Shown here: positions 26,909 to 39,256 of the stretch, piece by piece | How positions within the stretch are numbered: position 1 is the first letter of the stretch | How the letters are laid out: each line of letters starts with the position of its first letter | Origin: Sphingobacterium nematocida | GTDB taxonomy: Bacteria > Bacteroidota > Bacteroidia > Sphingobacteriales > Sphingobacteriaceae | DNA: 64,000 bases | Assembly: GCF_900168125.1 (NCBI RefSeq) | Contig: NZ_FUZF01000015.1 | Location: forward strand, 1-64,000 | Reading direction: 5' to 3' | Notes under the pieces: model-generated | The model's database searches: none | The model's input: only the letters and a program-made list of their open reading frames with translations | What the model was told of the DNA's origin: nothing | Translations under genes and position numbers: made by a program

Positions 26909-29146
26909 CTACTTCGAGTTCGATTGCTTTGTCTCTAGCATCACTACCTTTTCTTTTGCTACTTCTTTTTCCTTTTGAGTCGATGTCAATGTATGTCCTC
27001 CAAGAATAGGCGCAATAACTAACCCAACCAAACAAGTAAGCTTAATCAGAATATTCATTGATGGGCCTGATGTATCTTTAAAAGGATCCCCTACTGTGTC
27101 GCCTGTCACCGCGGCCTTATGCGCATCTGAGCCTTTGTAAGTCATTTCACCATTAATTTCTACGCCTGCCTCAAAAGACTTCTTAGCGTTATCCCAAGCT
27201 CCACCTGCATTATTTTGAAATATGGCCCACAGGACACCTGATACAGCAACTCCGGCCATATACGCACCCAATGCTTCCGGTCCCATGATGAAGCCGACCA
27301 AAATAGGTGTAATAATCGTTAATGCACCAGGCAACATCATTTCGCGTAGCGCTGCTTTGGTCGAAATCTCCACACACTTATCATACTCCGGCTTACCTGT
27401 CCCCTCTAATATTCCTGGTATTTCACGGAATTGTCGGCGTACTTCATTAACCATATCCATCGCCGCCTTGCCAACAGACTGCATGGCCAATGCAGAAAAT
27501 ACCACAGGAACCATCCCTCCTATAAAAAGTGCAGCCAACACATCTGCTTTAAAAATATTAATACCGTCGATACCGGTAAAAGTTACATAAGCAGCAAATA
27601 ACGCTAATGCCGTCAATGCTGCAGAAGCAATTGCAAAGCCCTTACCTACAGCGGCAGTTGTATTTCCAACAGAATCCAAGACATCCGTTCGCTGACGAAC
27701 CTCCTTTGGCAATTCACTCATCTCTGCAATCCCCCCTGCATTGTCTGCAATAGGACCAAATGCATCAATCGCCAATTGCATCGCAGTCGTCGCCATCATC
27801 GCTGAAGCCGCAATCGCTACACCGTAGAATCCTGCCAAAGCATAAGAGCCCCAAATCGCAAATGCAAATAATAACACAGACGAAAAAGTAGACATCATAC
27901 CTGTAGCTAGTCCGGCAATAATATTAGTGCCCGCACCCGTTGAAGAGTTACGTACAATATTGAGTACAGGCTTCTTTCCTAAACCAGTATAATATTCTGT
28001 AAAAGCTGAAATCAAGCCCCCTACGGCAAGCCCCACAATGGTCGCATAAAAGATATTCATTCGTGGTATGTCCTTAAACCCCTCTCCAAAAAACTTCATT
28101 TGAATTACTTCTGGTAGCATATACTGAATCAAGAAAAAACATGCGACCACAGTCAGAGCAATCGAAACCCAATTGCCCATGTTAAGTGCCCTTTGCACCT
28201 CCGCTTCTTTTGCGTCATTATTAGAAACCTTAACAAAGAATGTTCCGATAATAGACGCTAATATACCAACACCAGCAATCACAATGGGCAGTAAGATAGG
28301 CCCCATTCCCTGAAACGCATCCGTGTAGGCTACACCTGCGGCCTCTCCCATATCTTTAATTACATAATTACCCAACACCATAGACGCTAACACTGTAGCT
28401 ACATACGAACCAAAAAGATCAGCTCCCATTCCAGCGACATCTCCCACATTATCACCTACGTTATCAGCAATAGTAGCGGGGTTTCTAGGGTCATCCTCCG
28501 GAATACCTGCTTCGACCTTACCTACTAGATCCGCTCCTACATCGGCAGCCTTGGTATAGATACCGCCTCCAACCCGTGCAAACAAAGCTATAGATTCGGC
28601 CCCCAGAGAAAAACCAGCCAATGCTTCCAGCGCTACTGTCATTTCACTATAAAAGCTATTTTCCCCGGAAACAAACATCTTAACAAACAAGAGAAAAAAG
28701 ATACTCAAACCCAATACAGCCAATCCAGCCACACCCAACCCCATCACAGTACCTCCTGAAAACGAAACCTTTAAAGCCTGCGGCAAACTGGTACGGGCAG
28801 CTTGCGTCGTACGGACATTCGCACTAGTAGCGATACGCATCCCTATGTTTCCTGCCAGGGCAGAAAAAAAAGCCCCAAAGACAAAAGCAACAACAATAAT
28901 CCAATGACTAGTCTCTACCAGTGTAGAAACAAAAAATAAGGCAATTGAGGCAATCACCACAAAAATTAAAAGTATTCGATATTCGGCTTTCAGAAAGGCC
29001 ATTGCTCCTTCTTGAATACTCTTAGAAATAAATTGCATTCGGCTTTCACCTGAATCTTGCTTTCTTACCCAACTTGCCTTGGATAGCATAAATAATAGAC
29101 CGAGCACAGCGAGAGCTGCTGGTAGGTAAACGATAAGGTTCTCCAT
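26909..29146 (-). CDS. hppA: K+-dependent cation-translocating membrane pyrophosphatase
   Basis: A 745-residue integral membrane pyrophosphatase with about 16 hydrophobic segments. It couples hydrolysis of pyrophosphate to export of Na+ and/or H+. The substrate-binding motif [20 protein letters not shown] and the [20 protein letters not shown] block are intact. The [10 protein letters not shown] sequence has alanine where K+-independent enzymes have lysine, which marks the K+-dependent class. Relatives in Bacteroidota include Na+ and Na+/H+ pumps, so the ion cannot be fixed by eye. It is convergent with the macroglobulin gene and preceded by recQ on the same strand at 97 bases. Confidence 0.93.
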   Translation of the reverse strand: MENLIVYLPAALAVLGLLFMLSKASWVRKQDSGESRMQFISKSIQEGAMAFLKAEYRILLIFVVIASIALFFVSTLVETSHWIIVVAFVFGAFFSALAGNIGMRIATSANVRTTQAARTSLPQALKVSFSGGTVMGLGVAGLAVLGLSIFFLLFVKMFVSGENSFYSEMTVALEALAGFSLGAESIALFARVGGGIYTKAADVGADLVGKVEAGIPEDDPRNPATIADNVGDNVGDVAGMGADLFGSYVATVLASMVLGNYVIKDMGEAAGVAYTDAFQGMGPILLPIVIAGVGILASIIGTFFVKVSNNDAKEAEVQRALNMGNWVSIALTVVACFFLIQYMLPEVIQMKFFGEGFKDIPRMNIFYATIVGLAVGGLISAFTEYYTGLGKKPVLNIVRNSSTGAGTNIIAGLATGMMSTFSSVLLFAFAIWGSYALAGFYGVAIAASAMMATTAMQLAIDAFGPIADNAGGIAEMSELPKEVRQRTDVLDSVGNTTAAVGKGFAIASAALTALALFAAYVTFTGIDGINIFKADVLAALFIGGMVPVVFSALAMQSVGKAAMDMVNEVRRQFREIPGILEGTGKPEYDKCVEISTKAALREMMLPGALTIITPILVGFIMGPEALGAYMAGVAVSGVLWAIFQNNAGGAWDNAKKSFEAGVEINGEMTYKGSDAHKAAVTGDTVGDPFKDTSGPSMNILIKLTCLVGLVIAPILGGHTLTSTQKEKEVAKEKVVMLETKQSNSK

Positions 29147-29243
29147 AAACTGTTTATTTGGTTATCAGTTAAAGCTATCAATTTTTTGGGAAAATAGAAA
29201 ACCTTTAACACTTTCTTTTTGAGAGCTTTCACGATCAAAAAAA

Positions 29244-31142
29244 TCAGTTTACAACCCAATAATAAATGGCATCACGTTCCTCAATCTTTCCTAAATCCAC
29301 TAATTTCCGCAACACTTGGATTCGCTTACTTTCATCCGCAACGGGGATCGCATCAATAAGATCATGAAGCCCCAGGCCGTTCTCCAGTAATACAACCCGC
29401 ATCTCCTGCTCAATCTTATGCTCTTGTCCTTCCTTAAAATCCCGGGTCAAACAAAGATCACAAACACCACAGGATTCCGATTCCGATTCACCGAAATAAC
29501 TCAATAAGGCTTGGCTCCGACAAACTTTCTCATCAAGGTAGTCATATATCGCTTTCACTTGTCGTTCTTTAAATTGTCTACGCTCGCGCAAAAAATCAAT
29601 ATCAATGTATAGGTTTTTATAATCTACCCGGCTCTGCAAAAATTGAAGCTGGGGTTTGTCTGTACTCTTCAAATAAGAACCGACCTGTTGTTTCTCTAAG
29701 CCTTGCAGCAACTCAACGACCGCCTCGTAGGGAATCTTCAGCTTTTTTGCGAACTCATATTCATTGATCGGCACATAGAAATCAAAGACACCACCATAAG
29801 TCCGTAAAATGGCCTTAATTACGGGATCATACTTTGCAGATTGAACCTGAAACTTGTACAAATCCTGAAAATCGACTTCAAATTTGAACCGTGAGGGAAT
29901 GTAAACGGCCTCCGACAAGGAGATCCAACCATCTCTTTCTAAAAATTTAACAGCACTTAACGTCTGTAGCAGATCTATTGTGTACTTCTTGCTAAATTCT
30001 ACAATATCGAAATCAAAAAAAAGACCTTTTCCAGCACCATAAGCAATCTGATAGTAATTTGCTAAATAATGGTAAACCTGCTGAATGAAACTTATCTCTG
30101 GAAAACTATTTTCCAAATTACTCCATAACCGTTCACGATCTGCCTGTTGATACAGAAGGACAGGGAATGCCTTCTTTTCGTCCCGTCCGGCCCTACCGGC
30201 TTCTTGATAGTACGCTTCCAAAGAGTCCGGGACGTCCAAATGAATTACAAAGCGTACATCCGATTTGTCTATCCCCATCCCAAATGCATTCGTCGCTACA
30301 ATAACCCGGGTTTTGTTGGATGTCCACGCCTCTTGCTTTAATGAACGTTCTTTCATCCCGATACCCGCATGATAATAATCTGCCGGAACCCCATGGTTCA
30401 AAAGAAACCTTGCTACCTCCTGCGTCTCCCTACGATTACGAACATATATCACGCCTGTACCACCAACTTTCTTTACAATACGCAACATTCGATTCATCTT
30501 ATTTTCCTCTTGTAGCGCCATATAGCCCAAATTATAGCGGGCAAAACTACGACTCAACACATTGGGTGTTGTGAAACCTAATTTATCTTGGATATCCACC
30601 ACAACCTCAGGAGTAGCTGTAGCTGTCAAAGCGAGAAAAGGTACATGGGGGTGTAACTCTCGTAATTGTGCAATCTGTAAATAAGAAGGTCTGAAATCAT
30701 ACCCCCATTGCGAGATACAATGCGCTTCATCAATAGCCCAAAGGCTGACCTTCATATACCGAAGACGTTCTCTCACCAAATCAGAATACAACCGTTCTGG
30801 TGCTAGATAAAGAAATTTGATTTTTCCAAAAATACAATTGTCTAATGCAATATCCACCTCTCTATACCCCATTCCTGAATAGATCGCAATAGCTTCTATA
30901 CCACGACTCCGTAATTGTTCAACCTGATCTTTCATTAATGCAATCAAAGGACTGATCACTATACATATTCCCTCTTGCAACATGGCCGGTATCTGGAAGC
31001 ATACAGACTTACCTCCTCCAGTGGGCATTAAAGCAAGCGTATCCCGTCGATTCAAGACAGACTGTATTACTTCTTCCTGTAACGGCCTGAATGCATCGTA
31101 GCCCCAGTATTGCTTTAATATAGAAAGACTATTTTCTATCAT
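29244..31142 (-). CDS. recQ: ATP-dependent DNA helicase RecQ
   Basis: A 632-residue superfamily 2 helicase. Visible motifs: FRPLQEEVI (motif 0), Walker A TGGGKS at residues 41-46, DEAH at 138-141 followed by CISQWGYDFRPSY (aromatic-rich loop), LTATAT, and the arginine-finger block QEAGRAGRDE. A zinc-binding cluster appears in KVCRSQALLSYFGE and ESCGVCDLC, as in RecQ. The C-terminus is short, with no obvious HRDC domain. It unwinds 3'-5' in recombination and replication repair. The gene starts three bases after the comEC stop, so it is the last gene of a four-gene operon with DNA-uptake-like proteins. Confidence 0.92.
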   Translation of the reverse strand: MIENSLSILKQYWGYDAFRPLQEEVIQSVLNRRDTLALMPTGGGKSVCFQIPAMLQEGICIVISPLIALMKDQVEQLRSRGIEAIAIYSGMGYREVDIALDNCIFGKIKFLYLAPERLYSDLVRERLRYMKVSLWAIDEAHCISQWGYDFRPSYLQIAQLRELHPHVPFLALTATATPEVVVDIQDKLGFTTPNVLSRSFARYNLGYMALQEENKMNRMLRIVKKVGGTGVIYVRNRRETQEVARFLLNHGVPADYYHAGIGMKERSLKQEAWTSNKTRVIVATNAFGMGIDKSDVRFVIHLDVPDSLEAYYQEAGRAGRDEKKAFPVLLYQQADRERLWSNLENSFPEISFIQQVYHYLANYYQIAYGAGKGLFFDFDIVEFSKKYTIDLLQTLSAVKFLERDGWISLSEAVYIPSRFKFEVDFQDLYKFQVQSAKYDPVIKAILRTYGGVFDFYVPINEYEFAKKLKIPYEAVVELLQGLEKQQVGSYLKSTDKPQLQFLQSRVDYKNLYIDIDFLRERRQFKERQVKAIYDYLDEKVCRSQALLSYFGESESESCGVCDLCLTRDFKEGQEHKIEQEMRVVLLENGLGLHDLIDAIPVADESKRIQVLRKLVDLGKIEERDAIYYWVVN

Positions 31143-31145
31143 ATC

Positions 31146-33239
31146 TTATTCCTCATCCCAAACATAAGCAAAATTATTTTTCAGTATATATACCTGTTCC
31201 CTAAGAATATCATTCCTAAACTGAATATATGCTAGAGTTTTATCCGAGTTGCTACCATCAACTAGTATCACAGGGACCTTGCGATCTGTATTTATGAGGT
31301 ATTTCAATTTACTTCTATTATTTTTGCGCCATACAATAATATCCACATCCTTTACAGTATCGACCAGCTCTCTTTCTAAAACAAGTACCCTTTTATTCCC
31401 CAACGATAGCGTATAGTTAATACTATCATTATCAGGAAGTTTTACAAATTCTATCGAATGCTCATCAGCAAACTGTCTCAGATCCGGTAAAACGGCATAA
31501 ACGTTATTTCTGTGTCTCAACGAATCAAATGTACTATACAACACTACTTTTCCTTTCCTGATATGAGCAATACCTACTTCCGAGCGGACATTATAAACAC
31601 GATAACCACTGAGATTTTGTCGCTTTATATACAACGTACCAGTACAACCCAAAAAGCACACGAGCAAGCTTAAACCCATAAAAACAGCTTTCTTATCTTT
31701 AAAATTCCAGGCCCATATTAATGCTAAGAGTACTAAAAAAAACAAGACGACTTGAATTTCATTCCAGATAATTCCCTTCAAAACTGCAACGGGAAGTCGC
31801 TCTATATAGCCCAACCCTTCTACCGAGAAATTCAATAACCCATGCAATGCCAGCCCAAAATAATTATTTACCATTGAAAAAGGGCACAAAGCCAGCAATA
31901 TCCCCAAATACATTATCGCAGTACTAGGGATAGCGATAAATAGATTTGCAGGTATAAAATAAGTTGGAAATTGTCCAAAATAATAAAGTATTACCGGCAA
32001 GGTAAATAGTTGAGCGGCTATGGAAATATAGATGTAGTCAACTATGATACGCGCCAAGCGCTGTTTCGGACGATAGAAAGATTTAAACAATGGGTAGAGT
32101 ATCAATATGCCCAACACGGCCAAGTAGGACAATTGAAACCCAACGTCAAATAAGCTTTTGGGTGAAAATATTAGGATAAATAATGCCGATGCAAACAATG
32201 TGTTTAACGGTACTTGAGTTCTATTCGCCCCTATGGACACGATAAAAAAAGTAATCATAATTCCAGCCCGAAGAATCGGTGGGCTCATCCCGGTAAGAAT
32301 CACATAAAACCATACAGCCAACAAAATAACAACACTTCGTATATGCCTTCCGTAAGAAAATCGATTCATCCATTTTAACAACAGCGTGAGAAGTGCAAAA
32401 ACCAATCCTACATGCAGACCAGAGACACTCAAAATATGTACCGTGCCAGTATTCCGAAATACATCTATTGTATCTATGTCTATCTGAGATCGGTAACCAA
32501 AAATAAGAGCCATAGCCAGCTGCAACGAACTACTATCTTTAATATTGACTGCAAATTTGTGCATCATCTGCTCTCGGAAAAATAAGGCTCTATCTACAAT
32601 AGGATTACCTTTTTGCAAACCAACTTTCACTATTTGATTAGCAGAAAGAAAACACTGTTGCTCTATGTCTTTACTTTGAAGGTATTTTCTATAATCAAAT
32701 TCTTTAGGATTAGCTGCTGGTTTTACTATTTGTATCTGATTCGGTATTTGTAATAAATCACCATAACGGAACTCTTCTCTTTCGGTTGTATCCAATCGCA
32801 ACGTTACCATTAATTGACCTGTACTTGCATGTACCCTCCCTTCCTGAACGACAGCTTTCACATCGGCTGAAAAACGAATATTCTCCCCTTTAATTTGAGG
32901 CTCCTCGTTTACTACAACAAAAAGGTGCTGGGATTCAAAGTTTGAAAAATGCGCGGTCTGATAAGATGGCATTGTACACACGGTGGTCCATACCCCCAGC
33001 ACACTCCATGATAAATAAAAACTCAAGGGAAATAGTAACCTACCCCAAGACTTTCTCCGGTTGAAGAAGCTCACCAATTGTAAAACAATCAAAATAAGTA
33101 GTACGTCGATCCAAAATGAAAATTGGAAAGATGTGGTATAATAACCGACACATATACCGGGTAAAAATGCTAATAATGGTTTTGCCATCGGGATTTTCCC
33201 AAAGTGTAATGCTAGGATATTCTGCTTTACCATTGCCAT
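31146..33239 (-). CDS. comEC: ComEC/Rec2-family inner-membrane DNA channel protein
   Basis: A 697-residue polytopic membrane protein. The N-terminal hydrophobic helices (about 10-75) lead to an OB-like DUF4131 region. The competence core begins near residue 255 with HILSVSGLHVGL, the signature of ComEC, and is followed by about eight membrane helices. The last roughly 150 residues are soluble but show no HxHxDH motif, so the metallo-beta-lactamase nuclease domain of longer ComECs is absent or degenerate. ComEC carries single-stranded DNA across the inner membrane in transformation. Its start overlaps the end of the helix-hairpin-helix barrel gene by 13 bases (or 7 if the second ATG, 33233, is used). 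Confidence 0.88.
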   Translation of the reverse strand: MAMVKQNILALHFGKIPMAKPLLAFLPGICVGYYTTSFQFSFWIDVLLILIVLQLVSFFNRRKSWGRLLFPLSFYLSWSVLGVWTTVCTMPSYQTAHFSNFESQHLFVVVNEEPQIKGENIRFSADVKAVVQEGRVHASTGQLMVTLRLDTTEREEFRYGDLLQIPNQIQIVKPAANPKEFDYRKYLQSKDIEQQCFLSANQIVKVGLQKGNPIVDRALFFREQMMHKFAVNIKDSSSLQLAMALIFGYRSQIDIDTIDVFRNTGTVHILSVSGLHVGLVFALLTLLLKWMNRFSYGRHIRSVVILLAVWFYVILTGMSPPILRAGIMITFFIVSIGANRTQVPLNTLFASALFILIFSPKSLFDVGFQLSYLAVLGILILYPLFKSFYRPKQRLARIIVDYIYISIAAQLFTLPVILYYFGQFPTYFIPANLFIAIPSTAIMYLGILLALCPFSMVNNYFGLALHGLLNFSVEGLGYIERLPVAVLKGIIWNEIQVVLFFLVLLALIWAWNFKDKKAVFMGLSLLVCFLGCTGTLYIKRQNLSGYRVYNVRSEVGIAHIRKGKVVLYSTFDSLRHRNNVYAVLPDLRQFADEHSIEFVKLPDNDSINYTLSLGNKRVLVLERELVDTVKDVDIIVWRKNNRSKLKYLINTDRKVPVILVDGSNSDKTLAYIQFRNDILREQVYILKNNFAYVWDEE

Positions 33240-35275
33240 CTCAATTGCACTTTTAAATCGGTTTTCTTAGCTCCTTCAATTAAATCCAATCCAGAACCAA
33301 CCTCCTTTCTTTGGAAATAATAAGTCAATGCATACCGGGTCCATATATCAAGGTTTCTTTTTATCTTATAGCGAATATTAAGGTAAGAGCGAATACCTCT
33401 ATCGTAATACATTGGAAAACCAGATGCATACAATACATCATTTTCATAAGCATATATACGGGAATCGTAGTCGTCAGTATCAAAATAGGCTAGACGCATA
33501 TTAAACTGTAACTGGGGTTTTCTAATCTGCCAGAAAGCGTCTTGGTAGCACAGAAATCCTTTACTTCTACTTGTACTTTCCTTTTCAAATCTCATGATCT
33601 CTCCCCGTGTACGTATACGCCAAGTGTCACTCAGCTTATACTGAAAATCAACTCGAAATTGATGTCTGTTTACATCAGCCAATAGATTGGTATTTCGATC
33701 TGCTATAACCGTATTCTCCTGCTTAAGCCGATATCGGTATCGGAATGTCAGTTTTCCAATCTTGTACCATGTGTATGTAAATTGGCTTAAGAAATCTACG
33801 CCAGAGCTAGGTGCATCCACTCGATACCGTAACCAAGGAAACTGGAATAGATCAATATAATTTACCCATTCTACCTTTCTGCTCGGATGGTACACCGCCC
33901 CTGTATATACTCCTCTTTCATTGGCCAACTGACTTCCCTCACCTAAAGACTGTCCATAAATTGTGTGATAATCACGCTGGTAATTTCTATAGTTAGCAAA
34001 TAGAGAAAGCTTAGAATGTACACTGGCTATAACACCATTATTCGTAGCCCAGCCCCCACCAAAGCTATATGCAGTTTCCCCAAAAAAATAATAGTTTCTA
34101 AACGAATAATTGTAGTGCCCGCCAACACCATGAAGGCTTTTGCCTTCAAAATCGAACTTTTGTCGAAGGTCAACACCTCTTAGCTTGAGCCCATCATATG
34201 TACCCCCCATATAAGTTATGCCGATTTTTAATCTCCTGTGCCTGTACCTAAAATTACTTCCATAAACCACTTGTCCCACAGCTTTTCGAGAAGACTGCTC
34301 GCTCTCGGTCCGATGTAGCCCAGACATATTGATACTGGAAATAATCCGATCTCCTTCAAACTCTTCTACTTTTCCTGACAACTTATTGTATGCAACAAAT
34401 GGTGTCCATTCCACATTGCCCACGTCTATTGAAGCAGCGAGCCCTCTTTGAAAATTATTTTCATTCATAGATGAGTAAGGAACCAATCCTTGCCCCTGTC
34501 GCGCGACACTTCCTATCCAGGCGCCCTTACCGAAACTTAATCCGTTCCATGTTACCAGCCCCTGACCAAATTGTAAAGCATAATCTCCGAGGACCACCCT
34601 TTTTACATATTTATTCAAAGCCCTTATCTCTATATGACCGGAATAAAAATCGAAACCATACCGTTGCTTTCCTTTGAAGAATGGCTCACCTGCATCCTTT
34701 TCCATATTTATCGCTACCCGAATTTGATTATCATAGTTCCATCGGTAACGCAATGCATACCGATTAGGATCTCCTAGATATCTCGATCGATCGCTCCCCT
34801 GGATTTGATATCCGATTGCAGGTTCAAGGTTTCGTCCGTAACGTATCATTAGCATACTTTCGTCTTTGTCCATCATAGTTCTGAACTTAAATCCTTTCAG
34901 CGGATTTATTGGCGCTATCTGTACAAAAGGAACAATCCTTTCGATCAATTGAGCGTCAAAATCTTTAATTGCCTGTAATTCGAGAATATTGAGAAATGGT
35001 CCTGAGGAAGTTCGATGATCAATTAAGTTTTGAATATGTTGTGGTGAGAGAAAGAATAGATCGCCAAGCTCAGATTCACTCGCGGTATTTAGATCCAAGG
35101 GATTTTTTAAGTAATAGTGCAATTTTTCCGAGATTTCGCTGATATCAACATGCTCTCCCAATTCCTCCTGGATTTGCTCTAAAAGCAACTCATCTATACG
35201 TTCTTCTTCTTGTGCAAATGATAGACAAGGCCCCAGCGTTAGAAAGAACATGGTTATTAACGATCTAAAAGCCAT
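33227..35275 (-). CDS. ComEA-like helix-hairpin-helix domain fused to an outer-membrane barrel
   Basis: A 682-residue exported protein with a signal peptide (about 1-21, ending SFAQ). A helix-hairpin-helix region (about 55-115) reads LDLNTASESELGDL, then QHIQNLIDHRTSSGPFLNI and LELQAIKDFD. This is very like ComEA, a periplasmic DNA receptor. The rest (about 130-682) is a run of amphipathic aromatic strands, such as RYRYRLKQENTV and YALTYYFQRKEVG, ending LKVQLRWQW, which fits a large outer-membrane barrel. It overlaps comEC by 13 bases and the upstream barrel-protein gene by 11 bases, so all are co-translated. A DNA-uptake pore with a tethered ComEA domain is a reasonable inference, but no family function is known to me. 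Confidence 0.78.
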   Translation of the reverse strand: MAFRSLITMFFLTLGPCLSFAQEEERIDELLLEQIQEELGEHVDISEISEKLHYYLKNPLDLNTASESELGDLFFLSPQHIQNLIDHRTSSGPFLNILELQAIKDFDAQLIERIVPFVQIAPINPLKGFKFRTMMDKDESMLMIRYGRNLEPAIGYQIQGSDRSRYLGDPNRYALRYRWNYDNQIRVAINMEKDAGEPFFKGKQRYGFDFYSGHIEIRALNKYVKRVVLGDYALQFGQGLVTWNGLSFGKGAWIGSVARQGQGLVPYSSMNENNFQRGLAASIDVGNVEWTPFVAYNKLSGKVEEFEGDRIISSINMSGLHRTESEQSSRKAVGQVVYGSNFRYRHRRLKIGITYMGGTYDGLKLRGVDLRQKFDFEGKSLHGVGGHYNYSFRNYYFFGETAYSFGGGWATNNGVIASVHSKLSLFANYRNYQRDYHTIYGQSLGEGSQLANERGVYTGAVYHPSRKVEWVNYIDLFQFPWLRYRVDAPSSGVDFLSQFTYTWYKIGKLTFRYRYRLKQENTVIADRNTNLLADVNRHQFRVDFQYKLSDTWRIRTRGEIMRFEKESTSRSKGFLCYQDAFWQIRKPQLQFNMRLAYFDTDDYDSRIYAYENDVLYASGFPMYYDRGIRSYLNIRYKIKRNLDIWTRYALTYYFQRKEVGSGLDLIEGAKKTDLKVQLRWQW

Positions 35276-36068
35276 AATTCAAGGCTATTTGAGGAGAATA
35301 TCCTATACGTGTATGAAAAGAAGATGAAATATCAAAAATCAGCTTTCCTATTGTTATTCCCGCCCCAGCAAAATATTGCATTGGCTTTGCAGTCACCCCT
35401 GCCCGTAATATGAATAATCGATCTATATCGTAAGCAAAACCTACTTTAGGATCTATTGCCCGTATTGTATTATAATAAACATCCGCAGTTACCAACAATT
35501 CCTTAGACAAGCGATACAATACACCTACGCCAACCTCTTTTGTGATATGTTGATCAATGGTGTCATCAAAACTAGAAAAAGAAACATTACGCAATAAGGT
35601 TCCAATAGCAAACATTTCATTAATCATAAAATGGAATCCTAGATCTAAGGACAATGCTTGATCTCCGCCGTACCCCTTTACCTGATATTGATGATAATTG
35701 GTAGATAGTGACGTGGAAATAAAATCACCAAAAGCACGTGCATATACAGCACGCAAAGTTAATAAGGAAGAAGTTCCCTTAAGCCCATAATTATTAAGAG
35801 CCACACCAATCGCATTTTTCTTTTTGATTGGGACGATTGAAAACAAAGCTTGAGCCTGTATATCATTTGTTAAAAAATGAGGTTGATAAGCTACCGCGAC
35901 CTGAGCATTTGACAGCTTAGTGAGCGCAGCTGCATTAACTGTGAGATTATAAATAGAGGGCAAGGCCAATCCCGTATTGCCCATACCTTGCAATGGAGCT
36001 GCAAAAAAATCCTGCGCATAAGTTGGTAATCCTAGCAGCAACAGGAACATCACTACACTTGTATTCAT
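35265..36068 (-). CDS. PorV/PorQ-like outer-membrane barrel protein
   Basis: A 267-residue protein with a signal peptide (about 1-18, ending TYAQ). The opening GMGNTGLALPSIYNLTVNAAALTKL resembles the FadL/PorV-like barrel opening, in which a conserved glycine and 'NPA' or 'NAA' motif starts the fold. Strands continue to the aromatic C-terminus LNYGF. It is the first gene of the operon with the HhH barrel, comEC and recQ. PorV-type proteins in Bacteroidota often act as partners in outer-membrane export or assembly, so it could help the next gene's barrel. That is inference only. Confidence 0.7.
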   Translation of the reverse strand: MNTSVVMFLLLLGLPTYAQDFFAAPLQGMGNTGLALPSIYNLTVNAAALTKLSNAQVAVAYQPHFLTNDIQAQALFSIVPIKKKNAIGVALNNYGLKGTSSLLTLRAVYARAFGDFISTSLSTNYHQYQVKGYGGDQALSLDLGFHFMINEMFAIGTLLRNVSFSSFDDTIDQHITKEVGVGVLYRLSKELLVTADVYYNTIRAIDPKVGFAYDIDRLFILRAGVTAKPMQYFAGAGITIGKLIFDISSSFHTRIGYSPQIALNYGF

Positions 36069-36171
36069 ACTTTAAGCCTTTGGTTTTCACTAAATTAATA
36101 AAAATAAGGAAAATAAAAAACAGATGAATCACAGATTATATCCAACGAGTTAAAAAATCATCACATAAAAA

Positions 36172-36199
36172 AAGCCAGATAGTTTTCACTATCTGGCTT
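36172..36199 (-). terminator. intrinsic terminator of gyrB
   Basis: Perfect 12-base arms around a four-base loop are followed in the minus direction by a run of seven Ts. It lies 22 bases beyond the gyrB stop codon. Confidence 0.9.
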
Positions 36200-36221
36200 C
36201 CGAAATAACGTAATTAGTCTT

Positions 36222-38207
<1,986 letters not shown>

Positions 38208-38300
38208 TTATGCAGCATTATCCCCAATCAAAATAAGAAGTATTTTCTAAGATCTATATTGATCTAACAAAAGACAACACTACCCATAAAAATTAACTCT

Positions 38301-38331
38301 CAAAGTTAATAAAAATTAGGCACTTAAGCAA
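38301..38331 (-). promoter_or_regulatory. gyrB promoter
   Basis: On the minus strand, TTG (38331-38329) is followed after exactly 20 bases by TAACTTTG (38308-38301), a full match to the Bacteroidota -33/-7 arrangement. Transcription would start near 38294, giving a leader of about 114 bases. Confidence 0.68.
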
Positions 38332-38450
38332 GCAATAGCTTGCGTAAAATACCGCTAAAAACACATTTTTTATTTACAAAACGACTAAAAAGATGGATTT
38401 GTAATTTTTTTATAGTAGGTTTGTTTTTTAAACTGAAAATAGACAAAAGA

Positions 38451-39068
38451 ATGAATAGATTTTTAGCAAACTTATCAAAAGTTACTTTAGGATTAGGCTT
38501 GGCAATGGCAGTTACGGCATGTAATCAAAATGCCCCAAATACAACTTCTACAAAGAACGATAGCACAGCTGTTTCCCCATCCAAAAATCAAGAAAAAATT
38601 GTCTATGTAAATTCGGACACGCTTTCTGAAAAGTATGTTTATTTCAAAGACATCAAGACCAAATTGGAAGCTAAAGTAAAGAAAGCGCAGACTGATCTAC
38701 AATCCAAAGGTCAGGCCTTTCAACGCGAAGTAGCAGAATACCAACAAAAAGCCGCAACGATGAGCGCATCTGAACGTCAAGCTACCGAGGAAAAATTAGC
38801 ACGTAAACAAGATGAGTTAGGTCGACTTGACCAAAATGCATCACAATCATTAGCTCAAGACGAAGCTACTGAATTTAATGCCGTTTACAACGCTATCACA
38901 GAATACTTGAAAAAACATGCAGAAGAAAAAGGTTATCAGTTTGTTTTAACTTACTCTAAAACAAACCCTGCTGTTGTTTATGCCGATTCAAAATTAGACA
39001 TCACTAAGGAAGTGGTAGAAGCATTGAATAAGGAATACAACACAAAGAAACCAGCTGATAAAAAATAA
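38451..39068 (+). CDS. OmpH/Skp-like periplasmic lipoprotein
   Basis: About 205 residues from the ATG at 38451. The longer frame back to 38340 begins with TTG and would place a second hydrophobic stretch before the signal. The start is followed by a lipoprotein signal with lipobox MAVTAC (cysteine near residue 24). The mature protein has a short low-complexity linker, then YVNSDTLSEKYVYF and a long coiled coil (about 65-150) rich in K, E and Q. It ends in a Skp-like beta strand region (YQFVLTYS). Skp/OmpH chaperones carry unfolded outer-membrane proteins through the periplasm. A lipid anchor is a variation seen in Bacteroidota. It has its own terminator and no operon partner. Confidence 0.82.
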   Translation: MNRFLANLSKVTLGLGLAMAVTACNQNAPNTTSTKNDSTAVSPSKNQEKIVYVNSDTLSEKYVYFKDIKTKLEAKVKKAQTDLQSKGQAFQREVAEYQQKAATMSASERQATEEKLARKQDELGRLDQNASQSLAQDEATEFNAVYNAITEYLKKHAEEKGYQFVLTYSKTNPAVVYADSKLDITKEVVEALNKEYNTKKPADKK

Positions 39069-39092
39069 AACTAAACTTTTTTATATAGAACT

Positions 39093-39125
39093 AAGGGATT
39101 CAAGATACTTGAATCCCTTTTTTTT
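39093..39125 (+). terminator. intrinsic terminator of the OmpH-like gene
   Basis: Perfect 12-base arms with an ATA loop are followed by a run of eight Ts, 25 bases after the stop codon. Confidence 0.9.
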
Positions 39126-39256
39126 GGAAAGTACCCGCACTATTGATTCGTTTTAACTCATTATGGCATAATATGAACCTTTTATTTGAACGACCACTTT
39201 GCGAATTCAAATGAATATCATTATTTTGAAACAAAATTAAAGCGTCTTATCCTAAA

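Noticed and set aside
27222..27590. 122-codon frame antisense to hppA
   Set aside because: Opposite conserved membrane helices of the pyrophosphatase; no independent support.
38340..38450. N-terminal extension of the OmpH-like gene
   Set aside because: The extension begins with TTG and adds a second hydrophobic stretch before a complete lipoprotein signal; the ATG at 38451 is more natural.
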